A DNA stretch of 64,000 bases, taken from NCBI RefSeq assembly GCF_010726085.1, contig NZ_AP022560.1, forward strand, positions 3,348,001 through 3,412,000, given 5' to 3'. This DNA is from Mycolicibacterium moriokaense (GTDB lineage: Bacteria; Actinomycetota; Actinomycetes; Mycobacteriales; Mycobacteriaceae). Positions within the stretch are counted from its first letter, which is position 1. Every line of letters begins with the position of its first letter. Under the pieces are notes generated by a model. It saw only the letters and a program-made list of their open reading frames with translations. It was not told the DNA's origin and searched no databases. Below, piece by piece: positions 52,811 through 61,798 of this stretch. Position numbers and translations under genes: made by a program.

Positions 52811-53455
52811 ATGGGTATCGCGCGTTTGTCCGCCACGGGTTTGGCCGTGGCGGCGTTGGTAATCGGGGTCGCGGCCACAGGCTGCAGTAAGAACGACAAG
52901 GAGTCCTCGGCCGAGGAGACCACCTCGGCGACATCGTCGACCACTACCTCCGCTGAAGCCACCACGACGGAGGAGAGCGCGACAGAGGAGACCAGCGCCG
53001 CGGAGTTCACCGACTACGGCTCGCTTCTGATCCCCGCCTCCGACTTGGGCGCCGATACCCAGACTCCTGGTGGCGTGCAGTTGAACCCGGGCGGCCAACC
53101 CGGTGCAGGCCAGGTCTACACGGACGCAGAGGGCAAGGAACGGATTATCGACACCATCCTCGTCCTCCCCAACGCCGAATCCGTCGCGCAGAGTTTCGAC
53201 ACCAGCAAGGGCACGCTGAACACCGTGACCACGGGTCAGCCGGAGTCCGCTGATGTGGGCGACCAAGGAGTGGTCGCGGTCGGCACATCGCCCGACGGAA
53301 GCAAGTCGGTGACGTCCGTCTTGTTCTCCCAGGGCCTGGCCCTCGTGTCGATCGACTTCGAAGGCACGCTCGAACATCCGATGGATCGGGATGGCGCAAT
53401 CGGATTCGCCCAGAAGCAAGCCGAGCGTATCGCCGAGCTATTGCCTGAGGAGTAA
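52811..53455 (+). CDS. Lipoprotein, tandem paralogue 1
   Basis: 214 residues. Signal peptide with lipobox VAATGC (Cys25), then an acidic Thr/Ser/Glu-rich linker (about 26-65) and a globular domain starting DYGSLLIPASDLG. FVQ-like repeats are absent; IIDTILVLPNAESVAQSFD and DVGDQGVVAVGTSPDGSK are shared with the next gene. Function unknown; general form recalls mycobacterial surface lipoproteins. The first 117 bases are almost identical to those of paralogue 2. Confidence 0.85.
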   Translation: MGIARLSATGLAVAALVIGVAATGCSKNDKESSAEETTSATSSTTTSAEATTTEESATEETSAAEFTDYGSLLIPASDLGADTQTPGGVQLNPGGQPGAGQVYTDAEGKERIIDTILVLPNAESVAQSFDTSKGTLNTVTTGQPESADVGDQGVVAVGTSPDGSKSVTSVLFSQGLALVSIDFEGTLEHPMDRDGAIGFAQKQAERIAELLPEE

Positions 53456-53516
53456 TCGCGGCGAAAGTGTCTGATGGTCCGGTACATCTAAAACGTTCAA
53501 TACTGAAAGGGAATCC

Positions 53517-54134
53517 ATGGGTATCGCGCGTTTGTCCGCCACGGGTTTGGCCGTGGCGGCGTTGATAATCGGGGTCGCGGCCACAGGCTGCAGTAAGAAC
53601 GACAAGGAGTCCTCGGCGGAGGAGACCACCTCGTCGTCGACGACTACCTCCGCCGAGGCCACCACTTCTGAGGAGACCAGCGCCGCCGCAGAACCTGTCG
53701 ACTACGGTTCGCTCCTGATTCCCGCCTCCGACATGGGTCCTGATACGAAGACCACTGGCCCGCAGGTGAACCCAAATGGGGTAGAAGGTGCGGCTCAGGC
53801 CTACGAGAGCCCCGACGGCAAGTCGCAGATCATCGATACCATCATGGTTTTCTCCGATGTCGCCACCGCCGAAGAGGCGTTCAAGAACATGACGTACGAC
53901 AGCGTGACGACGGGTAAGCCCGAGCCCGCTGAGATTGGTGACCAGGGTGTCCTCGCGATCGGCACCACGCCGGACGGAAGCCGGTCGATGACGGTCGCCG
54001 TGTTCAACCAGGGCAGGACGCTCGTCGAGATCCGCTTCGAGGGCGAGCTCAACGACCCGGTTCCGCCGGACATCGCGACCGCGATCGCCCAGAAACAGGC
54101 CCAGCTCATCGCCGACGGGTTGCCGGAGGAGTAG
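53517..54134 (+). CDS. Lipoprotein, tandem paralogue 2
   Basis: 205 residues with the same signal peptide and lipobox (Cys25) as paralogue 1, a shorter Thr/Ser/Glu linker, and a globular domain DYGSLLIPASDMG...IIDTIMVFSDVATAEEAFKNM...EIGDQGVLAIGTTPDGSRSM. The C-terminal domain is clearly more diverged than the signal region. Begins 61 bases after paralogue 1, with its own AAGGGAA ribosome site. Ends at a strong hairpin shared with the converging permease. Confidence 0.85.
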   Translation: MGIARLSATGLAVAALIIGVAATGCSKNDKESSAEETTSSSTTTSAEATTSEETSAAAEPVDYGSLLIPASDMGPDTKTTGPQVNPNGVEGAAQAYESPDGKSQIIDTIMVFSDVATAEEAFKNMTYDSVTTGKPEPAEIGDQGVLAIGTTPDGSRSMTVAVFNQGRTLVEIRFEGELNDPVPPDIATAIAQKQAQLIADGLPEE

Positions 54135-54141
54135 TCGCTGC

Positions 54142-54176
54142 GACGTCGTCGCGGGTCAGTGGCCCGCGACGACGTC
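54142..54176. terminator. Bidirectional hairpin terminator
   Basis: GACGTCGTCGCGGG (54142-54155) pairs perfectly with 54163-54176 across a seven-base loop. It lies between the converging lipoprotein 2 and permease genes, and the right arm is in the last permease codons. No T-tract on either side. Confidence 0.7.
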
Positions 54177-55760
54177 CGACTCGTCGATCTCGACCGGATC
54201 CTTGGCGCCCGGCAGGAACGCGAATATGGCGCAGACGATTCCGAACATCACATAGCCCAGCGCCACCGACGGGCTCGCCGCCCATGCGACCTCGGGTGCG
54301 TGGATCAGGCCGATGAACGAGAGCGCCGCGCCGACCGCCGAGGCGATAGCGGCGTAGAGGAACTTCTTCTCGAGAATGAACGTCACCATCGTGCCGAGGA
54401 TCAGGCCGACGAGCACCGCACCCTCGCCGAGCGTCTTGAGTCCCTCGTAGACCACGCCGGCACCGTTGAGCGCATCGATGCCCACCTCGGTCGCCGACGT
54501 CCCCGCCGCGTTCAGCGCGTTGTCGATGAGACCATGCGCCCATTGCGCCAGGTTGGGCAGAATCGCGGCGACCACCGCCACGGCGTGCAGCCGAGGCACC
54601 GCCTGAAACGCCTGAGCACCGATCAGCAGACCGATGTACAGCAGGATCGGGACGATCGCCGGCACCGGCAGCAGCGCGTCGAGCACTCCGAAAAGGCCTA
54701 GGAAGCACAGGATCCCGACCACCACACCGCTGGCTAACGAGTAGCTGGCCCGACCGCCGGCGTCCTTCCAGCCCGGATGCCCGATGTACACCGCGGGCGG
54801 GAACGGCGAGCCGAACGCCGACCCGATGACCGCGCCGGCGCCGTCGGCCAGCAGCACACTGCGCAGGTTGAAGTTGTCACCTGCCGCCGCAGCGCTCTCC
54901 ACGTTGCTCATCGCCTCGGTGAAGTTGTAGACGCCGAGCGGAATCGCGGTTCCCAGCAGGGGAGCGAGGTCGGCAAGCCCATTGAAGAGCAGGTCGATCC
55001 GCAGGTCCGGGATGCCGATGGCGATGTCGGAAACCGCCTGTCCCACATCGGGTGCCGACATGTAGCCACCGGCCCACCCGATCGCGGTTCCGACCAACAG
55101 GGCGACCAGACCGACCGGGACGTTGCCCGGCAGCTTCATGTTGGTGAAGAACCCGATCAGAATGATCGCCATCACCGGAAGCCCGATCCAGGCGACCTCC
55201 CACATCTGAGCGGCGGGCCGCATCGAGATGAACGTGATGGAGATGCCCGCCAGCGTGCCGAGCATCGCGGCGCGAGGTGTCAGTTTGCGGATGTACGGCC
55301 CGACGAACGCACCGACCATGACGATCACGCCGATGAGGAAGGCCCATGCCAGGCCGGCCTGCCAGGCCTGTATCGGGTCGTCGGTGTTCAGATAGACCGG
55401 CAGCATCACGACGAAGATGACGATGAACATGTGCGGCACACTCGGCCCGTAAGGCAGCGCCGTGACATCGGTTCTGTTCTCGCGCCGGGCAAGTCGGCGC
55501 GCCAGGAACGTGTAGTAGAGGTTGCCCAGGATCAGCGCCACCCCGAGGGCGGGCAGCACCGTACCCAGCACGTCGCCCGCCGGGACGGCGATGACGCCGA
55601 TCATCAGACCGGTCAAGGTGAGGACGTTGACCAGGATGTTGAACCCGAGTCCGAAGAACGCGTTGAGGTCACCGCGGGTCCACCACGGGATCGACAGCTT
55701 GTCGGGGACAGGCGGATCCAACGACGGGTCGGCGGGCGTATTGGTCACATCGGTGCTCAT
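54156..55760 (-). CDS. NCS2-like (xanthine/uracil-type) membrane permease
   Basis: 534 residues with about 12-14 hydrophobic helices; N- and C-terminal tails are polar. FFGLGFNILVNVLTLTGLMIGV, PYGPSVPHMFIVIFVVMLP, VYNFTEAMSNVESAAAAGDNF and DGAGAVIGSAFGSPFPPAVYIGHPGWKDAGGR match the sulfate/xanthine/uracil permease fold with its two conserved half-helices. Given its partners, it likely imports a small amide such as biuret, a ureide, or a purine/pyrimidine. Last gene of the GntR - amidase - hydrolase - permease set (11 bases after the hydrolase). Confidence 0.85.
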   Translation of the reverse strand: MSTDVTNTPADPSLDPPVPDKLSIPWWTRGDLNAFFGLGFNILVNVLTLTGLMIGVIAVPAGDVLGTVLPALGVALILGNLYYTFLARRLARRENRTDVTALPYGPSVPHMFIVIFVVMLPVYLNTDDPIQAWQAGLAWAFLIGVIVMVGAFVGPYIRKLTPRAAMLGTLAGISITFISMRPAAQMWEVAWIGLPVMAIILIGFFTNMKLPGNVPVGLVALLVGTAIGWAGGYMSAPDVGQAVSDIAIGIPDLRIDLLFNGLADLAPLLGTAIPLGVYNFTEAMSNVESAAAAGDNFNLRSVLLADGAGAVIGSAFGSPFPPAVYIGHPGWKDAGGRASYSLASGVVVGILCFLGLFGVLDALLPVPAIVPILLYIGLLIGAQAFQAVPRLHAVAVVAAILPNLAQWAHGLIDNALNAAGTSATEVGIDALNGAGVVYEGLKTLGEGAVLVGLILGTMVTFILEKKFLYAAIASAVGAALSFIGLIHAPEVAWAASPSVALGYVMFGIVCAIFAFLPGAKDPVEIDESDVVAGH

Positions 55761-55771
55761 GGCGATTCCCT

Positions 55772-56464
55772 TCAGGCGGCCGTGACGGTCAGTGACTGCA
55801 GGGCGGGAATGACAGTTGTGCTGTCAGCGACCCAGCCGAAGATGCCCCCCTGGGCCTTGATCATTTCCAGTCCGATGCGCTGGAACTCGGGGAAATACGA
55901 ACCCACACAGTCGGATACGACCAGGCACTCGTAGCCGCGGTCGTTGGCCTCCCTCGTGGTGGTGTGCACGCAGACCTCGGTGGTGACGCCGGTGATGAGC
56001 AACTGCGTGATACCTGCGGCGGTGAGCACGTCCTGCAGCTCGGTGGCGTAGAACGCGCCCTTGCCTGGCTTGTCGATCACCACCTCGCCCTCGATGGGTG
56101 CGAGTTCGTCGACGATGTTGTGCCCGTACTCGCCGCGGATCAGGATCCGGCCGTACTTGCCCGGGTCGCCGATCCGTTTCGACGGCGCGCCGCGGTTCAA
56201 CTTGGCGGGCGGGCAGTCCGACAGGTCGGGTTCATGCCCTTCGCGCGTGTGGATCACCATGATGCCCGCCGACCGCGCCGCGGCGATCAGCTCGGCCAGT
56301 GGCGGCACGACCTTAAGCAGTTGACTGACGTCGTTGCCGAGGCTTTCACCGAAACCCCCGGGCAGCAGGAAGTCCCGCTGCATGTCGATGACGATCAACG
56401 CCGTCTTGCCCGCGACGAGTGTGAAAGGTGACGGTTCGGCGGCGACTTCGACGGGCTGGCTCAT
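55772..56464 (-). CDS. Isochorismatase-superfamily amidohydrolase, biuret hydrolase-like
   Basis: 230 residues from ATG 56464. Catalytic triad Asp27 ([10 protein letters not shown]), Lys132 ([11 protein letters not shown]) and Cys165 ([11 protein letters not shown]). The triad spacing (105 and 33) almost equals that of rhizobial biuret hydrolase (Asp36/Lys142/Cys175, from memory), and [27 protein letters not shown] and [18 protein letters not shown] resemble it closely. Predicted reaction: biuret plus water to allophanate plus ammonia. ATG overlaps the amidase TGA (ATGA). Other ureide amidohydrolases (for example ureidoacrylate type) remain possible. Confidence 0.82.
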   Translation of the reverse strand: MSQPVEVAAEPSPFTLVAGKTALIVIDMQRDFLLPGGFGESLGNDVSQLLKVVPPLAELIAAARSAGIMVIHTREGHEPDLSDCPPAKLNRGAPSKRIGDPGKYGRILIRGEYGHNIVDELAPIEGEVVIDKPGKGAFYATELQDVLTAAGITQLLITGVTTEVCVHTTTREANDRGYECLVVSDCVGSYFPEFQRIGLEMIKAQGGIFGWVADSTTVIPALQSLTVTAA

Positions 56465-57864
56465 ACAAGCTCCTCGGCGGTGGATGTGGCGGGTGCGGGG
56501 TACGACGGTTCGCGCGGTTCGTCGAGCAGGTTCGCCGCGAATTGCAGGACGGTGTCGTCGGTCTGGGCGGCGCCGAGCAGCATCGCGCTGAACGGGCGGC
56601 CGTCCGGGGTGGTGCCCAACGGAATCGCGATGCCGAGCAGGTCGAGCAGATTTCCGAAATGCGTGTAGTGACCGAGCTTGGTGTTGCACTCGATCGGTGC
56701 GGCGAGCACCTCCGGCACCGTGAACGTGGTGCCGATCGTCGGGACCACCAGCACGTCCGTCGTCCGCCACAGCCGGTCCACCGTCGCCTTGAGCTCGGCG
56801 AGTCGCTGCAACGCCGCGAACGTGTCGACGGCTGTGTACTTCTGCCCGCCCTGCAGGATCTCGCGCACCACTGGGTGAATGGAATCCGGCTGTGCGGCAA
56901 GGAAATCGCCGAACACCACCAGGCGTTCGGCGACCCATGGTCCCTGATACAGCAGCGCTCCTGCTGCCAGAAACGGCTCGAGCGACACCTCGACCACGGT
57001 GCCGACGCGAGACACCTGCGCGCGAAACGCCATGTGCGCGTCCCGCATAGCGCTGTCGCCGAAGAACTCCAGCTCCTCGGCGGGCGGCAGACCCACCCGG
57101 ATCGGACAGCCGGCGTAGCGCGGACCGCGGTCGCGCGACCAGGGATCGCGATCGTCGCGGCCGGCCATCACGCCGAAGACGCGATCGACGTCGTCGATCG
57201 AACCCGCCATCACGCTGATGCAGTCCAGCGATTTACATGCCGGAACCAGGCCCACCGTGCTGATCAGTCCGCGCGACGGCTTGTAGCCGATGACTCCGTT
57301 GAGCGCTGCGGGGACGCGCCCCGACCCCGCGGTGTCGGTGGCGACCGCGAACGGCACCTGACCCAGCGCGACGGCCAGCGCCGAGCCCGAACTCGACCCG
57401 CCCGAGATCAGGTCGGACCCGTAGACACTGCGCGGAATCGGGTGGGGAGTGCGGGTGCCGTTCAGACCCGTCGCGAACTGGTCGAGGCTCGTCTTGCCGA
57501 CATACAGCGCCCCCGCGTCGAGCAGCCGCTGCACTGCGGGCGCGGTCGACGTCGCGACGTAGGCGTAGTCGGGGCACGCCAAGGTGGTCGGCACTCCCGC
57601 CACGTCGATGCTGTCCTTGACCCCGAACGGCACGCCGTAGAGCGGCAACGTCCGCGCACCGGGACGCTTCTCGATCTCCTCGGCGGCCGCGAGTAGCTGC
57701 CCGCGTGGGACGGTCGACAACCAGGTGCCGTCGTCACCGCGGGCGGCGATCGCGTCGGCGACCCGGGCCGCCGTCTTGGTCGGTGAACCGGTACCCGCGG
57801 CGTGGGACGCCAGGATCTCGGCCACCGACGGTCCGATGGACGGGCCGTGCGCGTCATCAGCCAT
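56461..57864 (-). CDS. Amidase-signature enzyme, allophanate hydrolase (AtzF)-like amidase domain
   Basis: 467 residues. Ser-cisSer-Lys triad Lys83 ([11 protein letters not shown]), Ser157 ([10 protein letters not shown]) and Ser181 ([11 protein letters not shown]). Spacing 74/24 is the same as AtzF Lys91/Ser165/Ser189 (remembered). The block [24 protein letters not shown] is typical of allophanate hydrolases. Pseudomonas AtzF is about 600 residues with an extra C-terminal domain; that domain is missing here. Predicted: allophanate to 2 NH3 and 2 CO2. Start ATG lies two bases from a GntR-type palindrome. Confidence 0.83.
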   Translation of the reverse strand: MADDAHGPSIGPSVAEILASHAAGTGSPTKTAARVADAIAARGDDGTWLSTVPRGQLLAAAEEIEKRPGARTLPLYGVPFGVKDSIDVAGVPTTLACPDYAYVATSTAPAVQRLLDAGALYVGKTSLDQFATGLNGTRTPHPIPRSVYGSDLISGGSSSGSALAVALGQVPFAVATDTAGSGRVPAALNGVIGYKPSRGLISTVGLVPACKSLDCISVMAGSIDDVDRVFGVMAGRDDRDPWSRDRGPRYAGCPIRVGLPPAEELEFFGDSAMRDAHMAFRAQVSRVGTVVEVSLEPFLAAGALLYQGPWVAERLVVFGDFLAAQPDSIHPVVREILQGGQKYTAVDTFAALQRLAELKATVDRLWRTTDVLVVPTIGTTFTVPEVLAAPIECNTKLGHYTHFGNLLDLLGIAIPLGTTPDGRPFSAMLLGAAQTDDTVLQFAANLLDEPREPSYPAPATSTAEELV

Positions 57865-57865
57865 A

Positions 57866-57884
57866 TCTGTCGATTGTCGACAGA
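57866..57884. promoter_or_regulatory. Probable GntR operator before the amidase operon
   Basis: TCTGTCGATTGTCGACAGA: eight-base arms around a three-base centre, including the perfect TGTCGACA core typical of FCD-GntR sites. It sits against the amidase start codon, so binding would stop initiation. Confidence 0.65.
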
Positions 57885-57921
57885 ATGATGGCGATTTCGG
57901 GTCAGGTGTGTGTCGTTTGTG

Positions 57922-58593
57922 TTAGCGATGCAGGCGCGGGCCGAGATAGTCGAGATGCCCATGCTCTTTGAGCGCGGCGATGACGACCGACTGGTCGTTG
58001 GTCTCGAGCGCGGCGAGGATCGCCTGATGCCGATCGATGCCGTCGCGCGGGTGGCTCTGCTGGGCCTCGGTCCGGATGTTCATCGCCATCGGCAACTGGA
58101 GCTTCAGCAGGATCGGCGCGAGCGCGATATCGAGTTGCCGGTTGCGGGCGAGCCCCACCACGGCGGCATGGAACAGCCGATGCGCGTCGTCGCGGTCCAG
58201 ATCGTCGGTGGCACTGCGCATTGCGTCCAACGCCTCCCGCACCGGTTGCAGCGCGGTGTCGGGGTCGGGGAGCGGTAACGCCGTCTCGATCGCGTGGCAT
58301 TCCAGCACGTGGCGCAGTTCGAAGAGCTGCAGGATGTCCGTCGGGGACCACTCGGCCACACGGGAGCCGCGGCGCGGGACGCGTTCGACGAGACCCTGCT
58401 GAGCCAGCAGCCGCAACGCCTCGCGCAGCGGCGCCCGGCTGATGCCGAGGTCGGCGCACAGCTGCTCCTCGACGACCTTCTGCCCGGGCTGCAGCGCGCC
58501 GCTGAGAATGGCGTCGCGCAGTCGATGTTCGGCCACTTCCACCAGCGTTGCGGGCAGCGGAGTGCGCCCACCGTCGATGCGTGGCGCAGCCAT
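57922..58593 (-). CDS. GntR-family (FCD) transcriptional regulator
   Basis: 223 residues from ATG 58593 (MAAPRIDGGRTPLPATLVEVAEHRLRDAILSGAL); upstream in-frame codons are not family-like. Winged HTH GLVERVPRRGSRVAEWSPTDILQLFELRHVLE follows ALQPGQKVVEEQLCADLGISRAPLREALRLLAQQ. The FCD effector domain has the metal-binding His pattern (HRLFHAAVVG...DRHQAILAALE...EHGHLDYLG). Probably represses the amidase/hydrolase/permease genes via the 57866-57884 palindrome and responds to biuret, allophanate or a related ligand. A TACGAT -10 lies eight bases before the ATG, so its mRNA may be leaderless. Confidence 0.9.
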   Translation of the reverse strand: MAAPRIDGGRTPLPATLVEVAEHRLRDAILSGALQPGQKVVEEQLCADLGISRAPLREALRLLAQQGLVERVPRRGSRVAEWSPTDILQLFELRHVLECHAIETALPLPDPDTALQPVREALDAMRSATDDLDRDDAHRLFHAAVVGLARNRQLDIALAPILLKLQLPMAMNIRTEAQQSHPRDGIDRHQAILAALETNDQSVVIAALKEHGHLDYLGPRLHR

Positions 58594-58780
58594 GGCGGTC
58601 AATCGTAGGGGAACTTCCGGTCGGGTTCGCTTCGTCGTCGGCGGGTGCAGAGCGTCGCCGCCACCCTGCCAACCCTGTCTGATCAGGCCGAACGACTCAT
58701 CCAACCGGGGGTGCACCGAATTGCCGGTCTGGTGAGGTGAGCCCCCGAAACCGTCGCGAGTTTGATTCGACAACTTCCGC

Positions 58781-58794
58781 TGGAACATGTTCTA
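58781..58794. promoter_or_regulatory. KstR-type operator (TGGAACATGTTCTA)
   Basis: A perfect fit to the mycobacterial KstR consensus TNNAACNNGTTNNA, eight bases upstream of the thioesterase start. KstR represses cholesterol/steroid catabolic genes. The core GAACATGTTC is a full palindrome. Confidence 0.7.
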
Positions 58795-58802
58795 GTGCTG
58801 GG

Positions 58803-59429
58803 GTGGTGCAGTACACCGATGTCGGCGACGTCCCCGCCGTGGAAGTCCAACGCCTGCGTGCCGTCTACGAACCACTCGCGGAGTCGGTCCGCCAGCTCAT
58901 CGACGCGACGATCCGTACCGAGGTCGACGCCGACACAGTGGCCGCGGTGAAGGCAGAGATCGATGCGGCCACGGCGCGGCTGCGGTCCAAGCAGTGCGAC
59001 GGCCCGTTCGGGGTGCGCTACACCACCGGCGGCGAAAGTATGGCGTGGGGAAATCCGGTGATCGGGATCCGCAATCCGATGGCGCCGCCGCTGACGATCC
59101 AGCGCGACGAAGACGGCCTGGTCTTCACCGACTTTCATCTCGGCGCGGCGTACGAAGGTCCGCCCGGGCACGTGCACGGTGGCGTCTCGGCGCTGGTCCT
59201 CGACCACGTCCTCGGCGAAGTCGCATCCAACAGAGCGACGCCCCGCTTCACGGGCAGCATCACGCTGCGGTATCTGCGCCCCACCCGGCTGGGACCGTTG
59301 CACGCCGAGGCCCGAATCACCCGCACCGACGGGATCAAGGCCTACGCGGCGGGCCATCTCGCCGACGATCAAGGCATCACCGTCGAGGCGGAGGGCGTCT
59401 TCATCCAGCCGAAGTGGGCTCGCGGCTAG
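58803..59429 (+). CDS. PaaI-type thioesterase (hotdog fold)
   Basis: 208 residues from GTG 58803 (next GTG 58806). The N-terminal ~70 residues are helical (VPAVEVQRLRAVYEPLAESVRQLIDATI), then a hotdog domain with GPPGHVHGGVSALVLDHVLGEVA (active-site HGG and Asp) and TGSITLRYLRPTRLGPLHAEA. Likely hydrolyses an acyl-CoA. The KstR-type box suggests a place in steroid side-chain or ring degradation. Last 29 bases overlap the converging FUSC gene. Confidence 0.86.
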   Translation: MVQYTDVGDVPAVEVQRLRAVYEPLAESVRQLIDATIRTEVDADTVAAVKAEIDAATARLRSKQCDGPFGVRYTTGGESMAWGNPVIGIRNPMAPPLTIQRDEDGLVFTDFHLGAAYEGPPGHVHGGVSALVLDHVLGEVASNRATPRFTGSITLRYLRPTRLGPLHAEARITRTDGIKAYAAGHLADDQGITVEAEGVFIQPKWARG

Positions 59430-61389
59430 GGGCGATACCGACCAGGCTGCGTGTGATGGTCGCGATCTCGGCCACCAGGACCCGCGCGGCACTGCTGTCC
59501 CCGGGCAGCGACGCCGCGTGCTCCCGAACCTGCTTCTCGCCGGCCGTGAGTGCGACGACGTCGACGGTCCACGGCAGGGCCGGGTTCGGTGGCGCGCCAC
59601 GTAACGCTTCGATGTAGTCGTCGACCGCCGCCACGAAATCGGGCGTCAAGCTGGCCGGCGACTGTGCGGGCAGACTGCGTTCCAAATTCGTGCAGGCACT
59701 GGTGACCGCGTTGAGGGCAGCGCGGTAGGACCGCAACCAATGGCGTAGCTCCCGGGAATCCATCCGCGCCGCGCCGGACGCGGCCTCGAACGCCGCACGC
59801 GCCCGGAACGCCCGCTGCCACGCCGAAGCCATCGCATCCGCGGGATGGTCGAGTTCATGAACAAAGGCCTTGACCACCGTTGCGGCATAGTCGATTTCGG
59901 TCTTGAGGAGTTCGCCTGCGCGTTGTCGCAGCCGGGTCAGCGCATGGTCGGGTAACACCACGTGCGCCAACACCGCCAGGCCGCCGCCGATGACCACCGA
60001 GAACAGCCGGTCTTCCATCGTCGCGCCTGCCACCGCGGCGTTGATGTCGAGCAGGAACACCACGGCGGCGGCGATTCCCACACTGACCGCGATATAGCCG
60101 AACCGAATCACCCAGAAGGTGATGGCGAGACATGCCACGGTCAGCACCGCGGCCAGCGCACCCGTCGGCTGCCAGATCGTGGTGACCAGTGAGGCGACGA
60201 TGATCCCGCCCGCGGTGCCAGCCACACGCCCGACGCAGCGAGTGTAGGTGTGCGCCGTTTCCGGCCGGAGGACGAAGAGGACCGTCAGTGCGATCCAGTG
60301 TCCGTATTCGATCGGGGCGTATCGATCGGCCGCGACCGCCAGCGCAACCGACGCCGACAGCCGCACAGCATGACGCAGGATCGGCGACGTCCACGTCAGG
60401 TGCTTGCGGATTTCGGTGACGGCCGTGCGCAGCGGGTTCATCACATCGGGTTGGAGGAAGTCGGGGAACCGGAGCTCGGCGGCTTCCTGCAGTTGCTTGG
60501 AGAACCGTTGCGCGGCTGCGGCTTCCGGCCCCTTCAGCGCGGTGACCGCGGTGTCGACGCGAACCAGCGCGTACTCGGCCTCGCGGCGCGCGTTGTGCTT
60601 GTTCTCGGCGATCGCGTCGAGGGCCACCGCCGCGTCCTCCAGCATGTGCGAAACGCGGTCTCGCTCATCGCCATCGGTGTTGCGCAGCGCGAGGAGTGCA
60701 CTCATCAACCGCTCGGGCAGCCGATGCCCGCCGTGGTAGGCCTCCGGCCGCCGGGTGGCCTGGGTGTCGGCGAACGCATCGCGCAGCCAGATCAGTTGGG
60801 CGGCCTCCAGCGGCGAGTCGCGATCCGCCGCGATGCGCCGGGCGTCGGCGGCCAGGGACCGGTAAGCCCACGCCAGCGCGTCGCTCTGCGTTCGCCAGCG
60901 TTGCGGTGGCCAGACGGCGATCAATGCCGCCTGGACAAAGCCCGCGGCAATGGTCAACAGCGTCGGCAGCGCGACAGCTGCCACCGACGGCGTGACGGGT
61001 GGCGCGATGATGAGCAGGGCGGCGCCCGCGGCCGCGACGAGGCCCGCGTTGTTGCCGAGCGCCCACTGCATTCCCGCCCCCAGGCACCACACCGCGACGA
61101 CGGCCACGAAGACCACGGTGTAAGCCGACGTCAACGCACCGACGAGGACGGCGGCACCCATCTGCACCGCCACGATCACGACCAGTTGCACCCGTCCGCC
61201 GGGGCTGTCCTGCAGCGCAATGGACGCGCAGACCACGCCTGCGGCCGCCGCCCAGACCGCCGCGGCACCGGAGTCCACGGCCAGCGCGAGGGCGGCCATC
61301 GTCAGGACTCCGAGCAGGCTGCGCACCACCGCGCCGACGTCCGGCGACGGTGGCCTCAACGCGTCGATAACCCGGCTGCCGGCGGTCAC
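59401..61389 (-). CDS. FUSC-family membrane protein (aromatic-acid exporter type)
   Basis: 662 residues. Two sets of about six membrane helices (about residues 24-160 and 340-460), each followed by a large cytosolic helical region, the typical FUSC/YccS/AaeB plan. The second set includes YAPIEYGHWIALTVLFVLRPETAHTYTRCVGRVAGTAGG, the conserved FUSC block. Probably exports aromatic acids or other amphipathic toxins. GTG start at 61389. Confidence 0.87.
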   Translation of the reverse strand: MTAGSRVIDALRPPSPDVGAVVRSLLGVLTMAALALAVDSGAAAVWAAAAGVVCASIALQDSPGGRVQLVVIVAVQMGAAVLVGALTSAYTVVFVAVVAVWCLGAGMQWALGNNAGLVAAAGAALLIIAPPVTPSVAAVALPTLLTIAAGFVQAALIAVWPPQRWRTQSDALAWAYRSLAADARRIAADRDSPLEAAQLIWLRDAFADTQATRRPEAYHGGHRLPERLMSALLALRNTDGDERDRVSHMLEDAAVALDAIAENKHNARREAEYALVRVDTAVTALKGPEAAAAQRFSKQLQEAAELRFPDFLQPDVMNPLRTAVTEIRKHLTWTSPILRHAVRLSASVALAVAADRYAPIEYGHWIALTVLFVLRPETAHTYTRCVGRVAGTAGGIIVASLVTTIWQPTGALAAVLTVACLAITFWVIRFGYIAVSVGIAAAVVFLLDINAAVAGATMEDRLFSVVIGGGLAVLAHVVLPDHALTRLRQRAGELLKTEIDYAATVVKAFVHELDHPADAMASAWQRAFRARAAFEAASGAARMDSRELRHWLRSYRAALNAVTSACTNLERSLPAQSPASLTPDFVAAVDDYIEALRGAPPNPALPWTVDVVALTAGEKQVREHAASLPGDSSAARVLVAEIATITRSLVGIAPSREPTSAG

Positions 61390-61660
61390 GTACCCATTTT
61401 GACCTCATCTGCGGCAGTCATTGGCACAACTGGCTCGACTCGTGTGGCTCCACGCAGACGCCGGCCCCGGCGGGGGTTCGCTCTCCGCGCCGTGCTGCCG
61501 CCGAACGTGTCGGCGTCAGATCGACTGGCGCACAGGATATGACCGTGCCTGCGTTGACGCTCCCGTCAGCAGTTTTGCGGCTCGTACACAGCCGATTCGG
61601 CTGTCGGAATTCACGTCGACCGATAGAGTCAAGATCGGGTCAAGCAGCCCGGAGGTGCCG
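61390..61660. promoter_or_regulatory. Upstream region of the nitrile-hydratase-like cluster
   Basis: No gene seen. It contains the direct repeat GTCAAG at 61628-61633 and 61639-61644 (11-base period, one DNA turn), a TGACG/CGTCA inverted repeat near 61555-61570 and a GGAGGT ribosome site at 61651-61656. The repeats could bind an activator close to a TAGAGT -10-like element at 61624-61629. Confidence 0.45.
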
Positions 61661-61798
61661 ATGACCAACGATGCTGTCGAATTCGGCGGCGTTGCTGGAC
61701 CCTGTTCACTGCTCCGGATTCCGCCAGGTTCACCCGATCACGTTCACCGATCACGAGTGCGCACCGCCTTTTCCGACCGACGAAGGGACCCTCGATGA
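61661..61798 (+). CDS. Possible 45-codon leader ORF coupled to the nitrile hydratase gene
   Basis: ATG 61661 has a perfect GGAGGT ribosome site, and the TGA overlaps the next ATG (ATGA at 61795-61798). Peptide begins MTNDAVEFGGVAGPCSLLRI; Arg-rich end. The third-position GC content is low for this genome, so the peptide itself may not be under selection and the ORF may serve only to load ribosomes. Confidence 0.4.
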   Translation: MTNDAVEFGGVAGPCSLLRIPPGSPDHVHRSRVRTAFSDRRRDPR

